Below, piece by piece: positions 10,337 to 19,817 of a DNA stretch of 64,000 bases. The DNA lies in assembly GCF_024437735.1 (NCBI RefSeq), contig NZ_JANFQO010000011.1, positions 124,001-188,000 of the forward strand. Reading direction: 5' to 3'. The first letter of the stretch is position 1, and every line of letters begins with the position of its first letter. Under the pieces are notes generated by a model. The model had not been told where the DNA came from. It saw only the letters and a list, made by a program, of their open reading frames with translations, and searched no databases. Position numbers and translations under genes: made by a program. Source of the DNA: Tahibacter harae. GTDB lineage: Bacteria > Pseudomonadota > Gammaproteobacteria > Xanthomonadales > Rhodanobacteraceae.

Positions 10337-12934
10337 CTAGAACTGCAACCCCCACCGATCCAGAGTCCCCGTATCCCCCGGCCCATTGTCATTCACCCGC
10401 AACTTCCACACCCCGTTCGCCGCCACCGCCGACGCATTCACGGTGAAGGTCTGGATGATGTTGTCGGTGCCGCCGCCGCTGCGGTTCCACAGGTTAAACA
10501 CGGTGCCGTTGGGCGCGACCAGATCCACCTTCAGGTCGCCCTGGTAGGTGTGGTTGATCGTCACGCTGGCCTTGAGCGCGGCCGGCGCATTGCCGGCGAT
10601 GCCGCTGACCGTGATCGGGCTCTCGACCGTGCTGTTGTCGCCGATGGCGAAATCCGTGCCGTTCTCGAAGCTGGTGCCGCCGCTGCCGCCGGTGGTGTAG
10701 CTGCCCAGCAGGCTCAGGCCGGAATAGGCGGAATAGCCGCGCAGCAGGATGTGATAGGTACCGGCCTGGGGCGTGGCGAAGGTGCAGGTTTCCGCATTGC
10801 CGCTCTTGTAGGGACGGCAGTCGTAGGTGGATGTGGTCGGCGCCGAACCGAAGCGCACATACAGGTCGGCATCGCCGCTGCCGCCGGAAGTGGAAATGTT
10901 CAGATTGCTCGCGCCGGCGGGCACGACGATGGTGTAGGCCAGGCTGGAATTCGCCGCACCGGAAAGCCCGCTCGCCGGCACGCCGTTCTGCAGCACGTTG
11001 CCGCCACCGCTGCTGACCGTGACCTGGCGCGTGGTGCTGTGGCTGGCGCCGCCGTTGTCGGTGACGGTCAGGGCCACGGTATAGGTGCCGGCCGCCGCAT
11101 AGCTGTGGCTGGGGTTGGCCGCGGTCGATGTCGCGCCGTCGCCGAAATCCCAGCTGCGCGCGGCGATGCTGCCGTCGCTGTCGGTGGAGGTATCGGTGAA
11201 GCTGGCGCCGAGCCCGTTCGCCGCGACGCTGAAGCTCGCCACCGGCGGCTGGTTGCCGCCGCCGTCGGTCACGGTAAAGCGCACGGCATTGGGCGTGCCG
11301 GGCTTGCCGGCGGCGTCGGTGCCCTGCACGAACACCGTGTGCACGCCCGGCGCCAGGCTGCTGGTGTTGATGGTCACCCGCACGCTTTCGGCACTGGCAT
11401 TGAAGCTGCCGTCCACCGCGCTCATGGCCAGCGGCGCGGCGCCGGCCTGCCAGGGCGCGGCATCGACATAGGCCGCGGCCGAGGCGATGGCCTGCACGGT
11501 TTCGCTGCCGTTGCGCGTGCTGAAGCGGCTGTCGTCGACACTGGCGGTAACGGTGACACTGCCGCCGGCGGCGACGCTGGCCGGGCTGACGCTGATGCTG
11601 GTGGTATCCGGCCCGGCCGGCAGCTTGTACGGCGCCTGGAGGTTGCGTGCGGCATAGCGCAGCGCGGCCAGGTTCTGCGGCAGGGTGGTGTTCTGGAAGG
11701 TGGTGCAGCTCTCGAAGAAGGCCACGCCCAGTTCTATGGTGAAGGCCGGCACGCCCAGCGAACCGTACATGTTGTCGTCGGTGGCGCCGTCGGTGGCGTA
11801 AAGCTCGTCGGACTGCTGCGGGTAGTAGCCGTTGAAATACGCCAGGCGCCGGCCGAAGGTGCGCAGCGCGGTGCCGTTGGGCGCGGCGGTCGCCGTATCG
11901 CCCCAGGGCCACAGCACCAGCTGGGCGTAGCTGTGGATGTCCATGAAGACACCCTTGTAGTCCTCCGGCGCGGCGGCGCTGACGGCGTCGGCGCGGCGGT
12001 CGGGAAACACGCCGCCGCTGTAGCTGCCGTTGCTGCCCAGGGTGCCGGCGACGTAATTGATGATGGCCTGGGTCTCGGGTTCGGATGCACGCACCGGACC
12101 GCGGTAGGTTTCATTGCAGGGATCGCCGCTGGAGCCGCCCGGCGCGCTGTTCCAGTGGAACGGGAAATTGCGGTTCAGATCGGTGCCGTAGCTGCTGCTG
12201 CCGCAGCTGCCGTTGGTGTTGTTGGTGTTCTTGCGCCAGGACAGGCCGGCCTCGGCCTTCTTGCGTCCGTCCGGATTGGACTGCAGCACCAGATGGAACC
12301 TGAAATGGTCCATCAGCCAGGTCGCCTCGGCATCGCTGCCGTAGCCGTTGACCAGCCATTCGGCGAAGCGCGTCATGGTTTCCGCCGGGGTGTACTCGCG
12401 CGCGTGCAGGCCGCTGAGCACGACCATGTTGGCCTTGTCCGCAATCGTGGCATCGGTGCCCTTGTTGCCCAGGCGCAGCACTTTCAGGGTGTAGCCGTTG
12501 GCGGCGTTGCGCGTCTTTTCCCAGCTCGGACCTATGTCGATGACTTCGGCCAAGTTGGGTTTCTGCGCGGCGAGCTGGCTCATCGTGGTCTGGGTCTCTT
12601 CCACGGTGCGGTAGCAGGCGTAGCCCGGAATGCTCTTGATGCCGCCGCCGGCGTGGCGGTCGCGCTCCCAGTCGTGCAGGCGGTTCGAGGCGGCCTGGTC
12701 TATCTCGATCTCGTAGCCGCCGGCGCGCAGCGCGGCGATGGTCGCCGCGTCGGCTTCCAGCTTCACGCTGCGGTTTTCGCGATCCACGATCAGGTGCTGG
12801 AACTGCGAGGCCAGGGCCTGCAACTGTTCCGGTTTTTCATAGCGCGCGGTGACGAACCAGACTTCTTCCGCCTGCGCGGGCGCGCTGGCGGCGCCGGCGA
12901 TGACCAGCGGCAATACGGCCAGTTTGGACAGCAT
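10337..12934 (-). CDS. Secreted M14 zinc carboxypeptidase with PKD, PPC and P domains
   Basis: An 865-residue exported protein with a signal peptide (1-22, ending APAQA); GGAGA precedes the ATG. The M14 domain (about 100-430) shows the zinc motif HARE (177-180), the substrate-binding TDLNRNFPFHW, the third ligand H334 in MDIHSYAQ and the catalytic Glu in FTIELG (about 401). A linker domain is followed by a PKD domain (about 560-645, with WDFGDG), a PPC domain (about 650-750) and a P/Homo-B domain (about 755-865) ending at RWGLQF. It should release C-terminal amino acids from peptides outside the cell. Its tail is a diverged version of the cassette shared with the next two genes and with the protease at 52753. 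Confidence 0.93.
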   Translation of the reverse strand: MLSKLAVLPLVIAGAASAPAQAEEVWFVTARYEKPEQLQALASQFQHLIVDRENRSVKLEADAATIAALRAGGYEIEIDQAASNRLHDWERDRHAGGGIKSIPGYACYRTVEETQTTMSQLAAQKPNLAEVIDIGPSWEKTRNAANGYTLKVLRLGNKGTDATIADKANMVVLSGLHAREYTPAETMTRFAEWLVNGYGSDAEATWLMDHFRFHLVLQSNPDGRKKAEAGLSWRKNTNNTNGSCGSSSYGTDLNRNFPFHWNSAPGGSSGDPCNETYRGPVRASEPETQAIINYVAGTLGSNGSYSGGVFPDRRADAVSAAAPEDYKGVFMDIHSYAQLVLWPWGDTATAAPNGTALRTFGRRLAYFNGYYPQQSDELYATDGATDDNMYGSLGVPAFTIELGVAFFESCTTFQNTTLPQNLAALRYAARNLQAPYKLPAGPDTTSISVSPASVAAGGSVTVTASVDDSRFSTRNGSETVQAIASAAAYVDAAPWQAGAAPLAMSAVDGSFNASAESVRVTINTSSLAPGVHTVFVQGTDAAGKPGTPNAVRFTVTDGGGNQPPVASFSVAANGLGASFTDTSTDSDGSIAARSWDFGDGATSTAANPSHSYAAAGTYTVALTVTDNGGASHSTTRQVTVSSGGGNVLQNGVPASGLSGAANSSLAYTIVVPAGASNLNISTSGGSGDADLYVRFGSAPTTSTYDCRPYKSGNAETCTFATPQAGTYHILLRGYSAYSGLSLLGSYTTGGSGGTSFENGTDFAIGDNSTVESPITVSGIAGNAPAALKASVTINHTYQGDLKVDLVAPNGTVFNLWNRSGGGTDNIIQTFTVNASAVAANGVWKLRVNDNGPGDTGTLDRWGLQF

Positions 12935-13133
12935 GGATTTCTCCAGGGTCAGGCCGGACGTCCTCCCCGACGGCCGGCGTGAGGATCGGCGCCACCGGCG
13001 CGAGCTGGATGCCGGAGACGCCGTGCGGATGCGGAACGGACAAGGCCCCTGGCATGTATCCGTTCCGCGGCTTTGCCGGATCCGTCCGGATTGCCCCGTC
13101 GCAATCGGTTTCGGCCGGAGCCGGCAGCGCCGT

Positions 13134-13163
13134 TAGATAACATGCGGCACATGGCGCATGTGC
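13134..13163 (-). promoter_or_regulatory. Candidate -10 box and inverted repeat upstream of the carboxypeptidase
   Basis: TATCTA on the minus strand (13139-13134) resembles a -10 box. Just upstream, 13147-13163 is an inverted repeat GCACAT-N5-ATGTGC placed where a regulator could bind over the -35 region. No good -35 hexamer is visible, which would fit an activated promoter. The transcript would have a leader of about 190 nt. Confidence 0.3.
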
Positions 13164-13295
13164 GAACTTGTACGCATTTGGGCGGGGCGCCGTCTGTACG
13201 CCGGCGCCGGTCTGTACAGGCCGGCGCCGGCAGCGGGCGTTGCATCCGCCGCCGGGCCGATGCGGGCAGCCGGCGGCGCGGCAGCGCTGCCGGCC

Positions 13296-13333
13296 GGCGG
13301 CGGAAGCGCCGGTCTTCCCGCGCTTCCGCCGCC
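13296..13333 (-). terminator. Strong hairpin after the BNR protein gene
   Basis: A perfect 13-bp stem, GGCGGCGGAAGCG (13296-13308) with CGCTTCCGCCGCC (13321-13333), and a 12-nt loop, 8 nt beyond the stop codon. No T-run follows on the minus strand, so it may protect the 3' end or assist termination rather than act as a classic intrinsic terminator. Confidence 0.5.
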
Positions 13334-13341
13334 CCGTCAGT

Positions 13342-16300
13342 TCAGAACGTGATGCTCCAGCTGTCGATCTTGCCGGTGTCGCCCGGACCGTTGTCGTTGA
13401 CGCGCAGCTTCCACACGCCGTTGAGCGGTTCGCTGGACAGGTTCAGGCTCACCGTCGTGTTGAGATTGTCGGTGCCGCCGCCACTGCGGTTGTGGATGTT
13501 GTAGAGCGTGCCGTCGGGCGCGACCAGGTCCACCTTCAGGTCGCCCTGGTAGGTATGCACGATGGCGACGGTGACCGAGGCATTGCCGGGCGCATTGCCG
13601 CTGCGGCCGGAGACCGTGATCGGGCTGTCCACGGTGGCGTTGTCGCTGATGGTGTAGTCGGTGGTGTTGGTATAGGTCTGCGTACCACCGCCGCCGGTGG
13701 TGTAGCTGCCGGTGATGGACAGGCCGGAATACGCGGAATAGCCCAGCACCATCACGTGGTAGGTACCCGCCTGCGCCGTCGCGATGGTGCAGGTCTCGGC
13801 GTTGGTGGAACCCTGCGAGCGGCAGTCATAGCTGGCCGTGGTCGGCGCGGAACCGAACTTCACATAGAGGTCCGCATCGCCCGTGCCGCCCGTGGTGACG
13901 AACTTCAGGCCGCTGGCGCCGGCCGGCACGGCCATCGTGTAGAAGGTCTGCGAATTCGCCGCACCGGCCTGGCCGGTCAGGGCCACGCCGTTCTGCAGCA
14001 CGTTGCCGCCCGGCGGGGCGGTGACGGTGACAGAGCTGGTCTTGGTGTTGGTCGCGCCGCCGTTGTCGGTGACGGTCAGGCTGACGCTGTAGGTGCCGGC
14101 TGCGGCATAGGTGCGGCTGGGATTGGTCGCGGTGGACGTGCCGCCGTCGCCGAAGTTCCAGCTGCGCGAAGCGATGCTGCCGTCGGAATCGCTGGAGCTG
14201 TCGGTGAAGTTGGCGGTAAGCCCGTTGGTGACGACGCCGAAATTCGCCACGGGCGGTGCATTCGTGCCGCCGCTGACGGTGACGGAGCTGGTCCTGGTAT
14301 TGGTCGCGCCGCCGTTGTCGGTCACCGTCAGCGTAACGGTATACGTGCCGGCCGCCGCATAGGTCCTGCTCGGATTGGTCGCGGTCGAGGTGCCACCGTC
14401 GCCGAAATTCCAGCTGCGCGCGGCGATGCTGCCGTCGGAGTCGGTCGAGGTATCGGTGAAATTCGCCGTTAGCCCGCTGGTGGCCACACTGAAATTCGCC
14501 ACGGGTGCTGCGTTGCCGCCGCTGTTGAGCGTGACGTTCCAGGCGCCGCGGCCGTAGGTGCCGGCGCTGAGCACGTGCGGCGTGTCGTCGATTTCCAGGT
14601 CGGTGACGACCAGGCCCAGCGGCAGCCCGGTGGAGAAGGCGACGAAGTTGTCGCCGCCGTCGGCGCTCTCGTATACGCCTACGTCCGTGCCCACGAAGAT
14701 GCGGTTGGTATTGAGCGGATCGATGGCCACAGCATTGGCCGGCACATTGGGCAAGCCGGCGCCGACCGCGCTCCAGCTGGTGCCGCCGCTGGTCGAGCGA
14801 TACAGGCGCGCGGCGCCGAAGCCGGCGCGGGTGACGAACACGCGCTGGGCGTTGAGCGGATCCATCGCCACGTCGGAAACCACGCCGCCCGGATAATTGC
14901 CGGTGACATCGGTGAAGCTCACGCTGGGCACGGCTGCATCCGGCGTGGCGTAGATGCGCCCGCCCGAGGTGCCGACATAGGTCGGCACCAGCACGCCCAT
15001 GCTCACCGGCGTAATCACCGACACGGCCGAACCCAGGCTGCCCGAGATCGCCGTCCAGGACAGCGGATTGGCCGACGTGGTGGCGCGATAGACCACGTTG
15101 GACGCGGTGAACAGGCGATTGCCCGCCACCGCCATCGGCGTCACCCAGGGGAAGCTGGACGAGGACGTGATGCCCGTCGTCGGCAACTTGGTGAAGCTGT
15201 TGGCGCCGCCGCCGGAAGTCGAGCGGTAGATGCTGGGGAAGCCGCCCGAGGGATAGCTGGTCTGGAACACGATGGACGGATTGGTCGGGTCTATCGCATT
15301 CATGAAGCCGTCGCCGGAGACGAAGGTCAGGTCCCACACGGCGCTGGTGCTGCGGCGGGACGAGGAATTGTCCTGCGCGCCGCCGAACACGATGTCGGGG
15401 TTCGTCGGATGCACGCTGATGTCGTAGAACTGGGTGACATTGAGGTTGGAATTCATGTTCACCCAGCTGCTGCCGCCGTTGTCCGTGCGCCAGAGGCCGC
15501 CGTCGGTGCCCAGCCAGAAGCGGTCCGGATTGCTGCGCGAATAGCGCACGACGTGGGTGTCCTGATGTACCGCCTGGCTGCTGCCCCAGGTGGAGTGCAG
15601 GATGGTGAAGCTGCTGCCGCCGTTGGTGGAACGCGCGGTGCGGATGCTGCCGACGAGGATGGTGTCGGGCTGGGTCGGGTGCACGTCGATGGCGAGGTTG
15701 TAGCTGCACTGGCCTTCGCAGGCGGTATTGCTGCGCAGGGACCAGCTGGCGCCGCCGTCGGCGCTGCGGTACAGGCTGCCGCTCTGCAGCGCGTACAGCA
15801 CATTGGTATTGCTTGGGGCCATGGCCAGGCGCAGGCGCGAACCGGATACGCTGAGGCCGGAATTCATCGCCGTCCAGCTGGCGCCGCCGTCGCTGGATTT
15901 GTATACGCCGCTGCCGGCCACGCCGGCATAAACGGTGGCCGTGCCCGGCACGAAGATCAGGTCTTCAACATTGCCGTTGAGGGTCTTGCTCCAGCTGCCG
16001 CCGCGGTCGGCCGAGCGGTACAGGCCCGAACCCGACAACGTGCCGCTGCTGCTGCAGCTGCCGGCGCCGCCGGCCAGTACCACGTTGGCATTGGTCGGTT
16101 GTACTGCCACCGCGTTGACGATGGACAGCGGCATGGCCGTCGCGCCGCTGCCATTGCGCGCCTGCCAGCTGTTGCCGCCATCGCTGCTGAGGTAGACGCC
16201 CTGGCCGAAATAGCCGGCGCAGCCGCCGCCGTTGCGGTCGCCGGTGCCTGCCCAGACATTCGCCGGCGCGGCCGGCTCCACGAACAGCGCACCGGTGGGC

Positions 16301-16773
16301 AAGGTGCCGACCTGGTCGAACAGCGCGGTCCATGAACTGCCGCCGTTCGTGGTCTTCCATACGCCGCCGGCGGCGGCGGCAAAGTAGACGGTATTTTCAT
16401 CGGTGGGATGCGGCACTACGGCATTGGTGCGGCCGGCGACGCGGCCCATGCTCCAGTTGCCCATGTTCATCGAGGACGGGCCCAGCGGCGCCCAGGTTTC
16501 GCCGGCGGCGCGCTGCAGCGGGGCGAGGCGCTCGACGTCGGCTTTCAGTTCGGCGGCGGCCTTGCGCCGTTCGGCATCGGCATTGACGGCCTGGTCCAGT
16601 CCGCGCGAGCGGATGAACCATTGCTGGCGCTGTTCTATCTGCCAGCTTTCTTCGCGCGGCTTGCTGCCGCGGTCGCCGCCCGGCGCATCGGACTGTGCGC
16701 TGGCGGTGGTGGTGAGGGAAACGGCGGCCACGAACGAAAGCAGGTGGCACCGCAGGGCAGGGCGTACGTGCAT
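13342..16773 (-). CDS. Secreted BNR-repeat protein with two PKD, PPC and P domains
   Basis: A 1143-residue exported protein with a signal peptide ending TTTASA; GGAGAACC precedes the ATG. Residues 90-745 are BNR/sortilin-type beta-propeller repeats with about nine Asp-box-like motifs (NGGSSW, DGGNSW, RGGSWS, DGGASW, SGGTSW). Two PKD domains follow (about 748-835 and 836-920, each with NFGDGGTSTATNPSRTYA), then a PPC domain (about 925-1025) and a P domain ending SWSITF. Such propellers occur in sialidases, xyloglucanases and non-enzymatic binding proteins. I see no proof of glycosidase activity. The last 300 codons are near-identical in DNA to the following gene's end. Confidence 0.88.
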   Translation of the reverse strand: MHVRPALRCHLLSFVAAVSLTTTASAQSDAPGGDRGSKPREESWQIEQRQQWFIRSRGLDQAVNADAERRKAAAELKADVERLAPLQRAAGETWAPLGPSSMNMGNWSMGRVAGRTNAVVPHPTDENTVYFAAAAGGVWKTTNGGSSWTALFDQVGTLPTGALFVEPAAPANVWAGTGDRNGGGCAGYFGQGVYLSSDGGNSWQARNGSGATAMPLSIVNAVAVQPTNANVVLAGGAGSCSSSGTLSGSGLYRSADRGGSWSKTLNGNVEDLIFVPGTATVYAGVAGSGVYKSSDGGASWTAMNSGLSVSGSRLRLAMAPSNTNVLYALQSGSLYRSADGGASWSLRSNTACEGQCSYNLAIDVHPTQPDTILVGSIRTARSTNGGSSFTILHSTWGSSQAVHQDTHVVRYSRSNPDRFWLGTDGGLWRTDNGGSSWVNMNSNLNVTQFYDISVHPTNPDIVFGGAQDNSSSRRSTSAVWDLTFVSGDGFMNAIDPTNPSIVFQTSYPSGGFPSIYRSTSGGGANSFTKLPTTGITSSSSFPWVTPMAVAGNRLFTASNVVYRATTSANPLSWTAISGSLGSAVSVITPVSMGVLVPTYVGTSGGRIYATPDAAVPSVSFTDVTGNYPGGVVSDVAMDPLNAQRVFVTRAGFGAARLYRSTSGGTSWSAVGAGLPNVPANAVAIDPLNTNRIFVGTDVGVYESADGGDNFVAFSTGLPLGLVVTDLEIDDTPHVLSAGTYGRGAWNVTLNSGGNAAPVANFSVATSGLTANFTDTSTDSDGSIAARSWNFGDGGTSTATNPSRTYAAAGTYTVTLTVTDNGGATNTRTSSVTVSGGTNAPPVANFGVVTNGLTANFTDSSSDSDGSIASRSWNFGDGGTSTATNPSRTYAAAGTYSVSLTVTDNGGATNTKTSSVTVTAPPGGNVLQNGVALTGQAGAANSQTFYTMAVPAGASGLKFVTTGGTGDADLYVKFGSAPTTASYDCRSQGSTNAETCTIATAQAGTYHVMVLGYSAYSGLSITGSYTTGGGGTQTYTNTTDYTISDNATVDSPITVSGRSGNAPGNASVTVAIVHTYQGDLKVDLVAPDGTLYNIHNRSGGGTDNLNTTVSLNLSSEPLNGVWKLRVNDNGPGDTGKIDSWSITF

Positions 16774-16922
16774 GATCGGTTCTCCGCGAGCGGCAGCGTG
16801 ACTGCCGTAGGCATGACTGGGGAAGAGCGGGGCCGCCGCAGTGCGCGCTGCGCCACGGGGCCCCGGCGGCGCGGGAGCGGCGGACGGGGCGTGCTGCGCC
16901 CTGCCCGCGTCCCGCGGCGGCT

Positions 16923-19817
16923 TCAGAAGGTGATGCTCCAGCTGTCGATCTTGCCGACGTCGCCCGGACCGTTGTCGTTGACGCGCAGGTTCCAGGTGCC
17001 GTTGAGCAGTTCGCTCGACAGATTCAGCGTGACCGTCTTGTTGATGTTGTCGGTGCCGCCGCCGCTGCGGTTGTGGATGTTGTAGAGCGTGCCGTCCGGC
17101 GCGACCAGGTCCACCTTCAGGTCGCCCTGGTAGGTATGCACGATGGCGACGGTGACCGAGGCATTGCTGGGCGCATTGCCGCTGCGGCCGGAGACCGTGA
17201 TCGGGCTGTCCACGGTGGCGTTGTCGCTGATGGTGTAGTCGGTGGTGTTGGTATAGGTCTGCGTACCGCCGCCGCCGGTGGTGTAGCTGCCGGTGATGGA
17301 CAGGCCGGAATACGCGGAATAACCCAGCACCATCACGTGGTAGGTACCCGCCTGCGCCGTGGCGATGGTGCAGGTCTCGGCGTTGGTGGAACCCTGCGAG
17401 CGGCAGTCATAGCTGGCCGTGGTCGGCGCGGAACCGAACTTCACATAGAGGTCCGCATCGCCCGTGCCGCCCGTGGTGACGAACTTCAGGCCGCTGGCGC
17501 CGGCCGGCACGGCCATCGTGTAGAAGGTCTGCGAATTCGCCGCACCGGCCTGGCCGGTCAGGGCCACGCCGTTCTGCAGCACGTTGCCGCCCGGCGGGGC
17601 GGTGACGGTGACAGAGCTGGTCTTGGTGTTGGTCGCGCCGCCGTTGTCGGTGACGGTCAGGCTGACGCTGTAGGTGCCGGCTGCGGCATAGGTGCGGCTG
17701 GGATTGGTCGCGGTGGACGTGCCGCCATCACCGAAGTTCCAGCTGCGCGAAGCGATGCTGCCGTCGGAATCAGTGGAGCTGTCGGTGAAGTTCGCCGTCA
17801 GGCCGCTGGTGGCCACGCTGAAGTTCGCCGTGGGCGGAACATTTGTGCCGCTGCTGACAGTGACGGAGCTGGTCTTGGTATTGGTCGCGCCGCCGTTGTC
17901 GGTCACCGTCAGCGTGACGGTATAGGTGCCGGCCGCTGCATAGGTCCTGCTCGGATTGGTCGCGGTCGAGGTACCGCCGTCGCCGAAGTTCCAGCTGCGC
18001 GATGCGATGCTGCCGTCGGAATCGGTGGAGCTGTCGGTGAAGTTCGCGGTCAGGCCGCTGGTGGCCACGCTGAAGTTCGCCACCGGCGCCTGGTTGCCGC
18101 CGCTGCCGGCGAAGCCGCCGATGCCGTAGACGTCCTTGGACTGGGCTGTGCCGCCGGCCTCGTCGCGGTTGTCGGTATAGATGGCCATGATCTCGCTCAT
18201 GACCACGTCCATGCCGTTGTAATCGCCCCACTCAAACGAATCGGTGAGGTTGCGCGAGGTCACCGTGGTCAGGCGCGTGGCCGTGCCCCAGGTCACGCCG
18301 CCATCGCTGGAGACGGCGTAGTAGAGATCGGTGCCGCTGCGGCTGCTGGAATGGCGCGTGTCGTAATACATGACGAAGACGCGGCCGTTGCGGTCCACCG
18401 ACAGCCACTGATTGAAGCGGTCCACCGTGCTGACGTCGCTGCTGGAATGCGGCGAGGAAATCTGCCAGGTGGCGCCGCCGTCGCGCGAGCGCGCCACGCG
18501 GATGATGGCGTGGTTGGCCGTCGCGCTGGTGTTGTTCTCGGTGGTCGAGGTGTCGGTCCAGGACACGTAGATGCTGTTGTTGAAGGCGCCGCCGGAACGG
18601 TCGGTGTCCACCGAGGTGTAGATAAAGGCGCGGCGGGTTTCCATCGCCGGGATGGGGAAGTCGAAGTCGGCGTTGGTGCTGCTCACCGTCGTCGCCGCGG
18701 CGAAGCTGGCGCCGCCGTCGGTGGACTTGGCCATGCGTATGGCCTTGCCCAGGCTGCCGCCGGAGGTGGCGGGATAGAAGAAGTAGACGTTGCCGGCGCT
18801 GTCGGAGGTGATGTCGCTGCCGATGCCGCGGTTGGAGCCGTCCAGGGTCAGCGTCGCGCCGAACGACGTTCCGCCGTTGGTCGAGCGGGCGAATTTCTGG
18901 ATGTTGTTGTCATGCCAGGCGACATAGATATTGCCCTTGTGCGGCGAGCTGGCATGCATGTCGACGTGCAGGTATTCCTTGTCCGAGATGTTCTGGTTGG
19001 ACAGGGTGGCGCTGCGCGTCCAGCTGGCGCCGTTGTCGGTGGAACGGTAGAAATACACATTGGTGCCGGAGCCGACCACGGTCGACAGCGCCGTGGCGTA
19101 GCCGACCGTGCCGTCGGGCGACCAGCCCACGGCCGGGTCGCAGCAGGTGTCGGGCAGGGAGATCGCGCTGCCCCAGCTCACGCCGCCGTCGGTGGAGCGC
19201 CACATCTTCTGGCCGCTGCCCGGGCCGTTGGTGCCGGCGATGACGATGTTGGTATTGACCGGGTTGATCGCCACGGCCGATTCGGCCGCGCCGGCCGGCG
19301 TGGTAATGCGCTTTTCGCCGCCGAGGAAGTTCTGGAAGATGTTGCCGCGCGAGGCTTCGTCCCGCGCCGTGGATTCATGCACGCGGAAGCTGCCGGCCGC
19401 ATCGGCCCTGACCGCGGTATAGGTCCTGCCGTCGATGCGGTAGCCGCCGTACTTGGCCAAGTAGCCGTTCAAGGCGCTGCGCGGATACTGCACCGGGCCG
19501 AACTGCGGCAGCTCCTTGTTGGCCTTGCGCATCTCGACGCGGTAGAACACCGGAATCGCGATGATGGTGTCGGCCTCGTTCTTGGACAGCAGGGCCAGGT
19601 CTTCCGCGGTCAGCGCGTAATTGCGGTCGTCCCAGGGGCCCAGCGCCTGCAGCCCGGCGTAGTCGACGCGCGGGTCGGCGCCCTTGGCCGCATCGACGCG
19701 GAACGCGACGGCGCGGCCCAGTTCCTGTTCTTCTTCGGCGTGCACTGCCAGGCTGATGCTGCAGCCAAGCAGGCCCGCGGCCAGCAGCGGCAGCCGGCCG
19801 ATCAATTTGCTGTTCAT
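16923..19817 (-). CDS. Secreted sialidase-like BNR protein with two PKD, PPC and P domains
   Basis: A 964-residue exported protein. I chose the ATG at 19817 because GGAGGGGAG precedes it; an in-frame ATG five codons upstream overlaps that site. The signal peptide ends AVHA. Residues about 150-570 form a sialidase-like propeller with Asp-box motifs (STDGGVSW, STDNGASW, STNGGTSF, SRDGGATW, SSDGGVTW). Two PKD domains (about 576-660, 660-745), a PPC domain (about 750-845) and a P domain (about 860-964, ending SWSITF) follow. The tail matches the downstream BNR gene almost base for base, so the pair probably arose by tandem duplication or shares a converted tail. Its substrate is unknown. Confidence 0.87.
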   Translation of the reverse strand: MNSKLIGRLPLLAAGLLGCSISLAVHAEEEQELGRAVAFRVDAAKGADPRVDYAGLQALGPWDDRNYALTAEDLALLSKNEADTIIAIPVFYRVEMRKANKELPQFGPVQYPRSALNGYLAKYGGYRIDGRTYTAVRADAAGSFRVHESTARDEASRGNIFQNFLGGEKRITTPAGAAESAVAINPVNTNIVIAGTNGPGSGQKMWRSTDGGVSWGSAISLPDTCCDPAVGWSPDGTVGYATALSTVVGSGTNVYFYRSTDNGASWTRSATLSNQNISDKEYLHVDMHASSPHKGNIYVAWHDNNIQKFARSTNGGTSFGATLTLDGSNRGIGSDITSDSAGNVYFFYPATSGGSLGKAIRMAKSTDGGASFAAATTVSSTNADFDFPIPAMETRRAFIYTSVDTDRSGGAFNNSIYVSWTDTSTTENNTSATANHAIIRVARSRDGGATWQISSPHSSSDVSTVDRFNQWLSVDRNGRVFVMYYDTRHSSSRSGTDLYYAVSSDGGVTWGTATRLTTVTSRNLTDSFEWGDYNGMDVVMSEIMAIYTDNRDEAGGTAQSKDVYGIGGFAGSGGNQAPVANFSVATSGLTANFTDSSTDSDGSIASRSWNFGDGGTSTATNPSRTYAAAGTYTVTLTVTDNGGATNTKTSSVTVSSGTNVPPTANFSVATSGLTANFTDSSTDSDGSIASRSWNFGDGGTSTATNPSRTYAAAGTYSVSLTVTDNGGATNTKTSSVTVTAPPGGNVLQNGVALTGQAGAANSQTFYTMAVPAGASGLKFVTTGGTGDADLYVKFGSAPTTASYDCRSQGSTNAETCTIATAQAGTYHVMVLGYSAYSGLSITGSYTTGGGGTQTYTNTTDYTISDNATVDSPITVSGRSGNAPSNASVTVAIVHTYQGDLKVDLVAPDGTLYNIHNRSGGGTDNINKTVTLNLSSELLNGTWNLRVNDNGPGDVGKIDSWSITF

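Larger units (their letters stand above)
12935..13341. other. Gap between the carboxypeptidase and BNR protein genes
   Basis: No gene seen. It should hold the promoter and a long 5' leader (about 190 nt) of the carboxypeptidase gene. Around 13190-13240 the words GTCTGTAC and GCCGGCGCCGG are each repeated twice. A strong hairpin lies just after the stop of the upstream BNR gene (13296-13333). Confidence 0.6.

Noticed and set aside
10550-12982. Plus-strand ORF of 810 codons
   Set aside because: Antisense to the M14 carboxypeptidase, which has a full zinc site and signal peptide; no recognisable domain on the plus strand.
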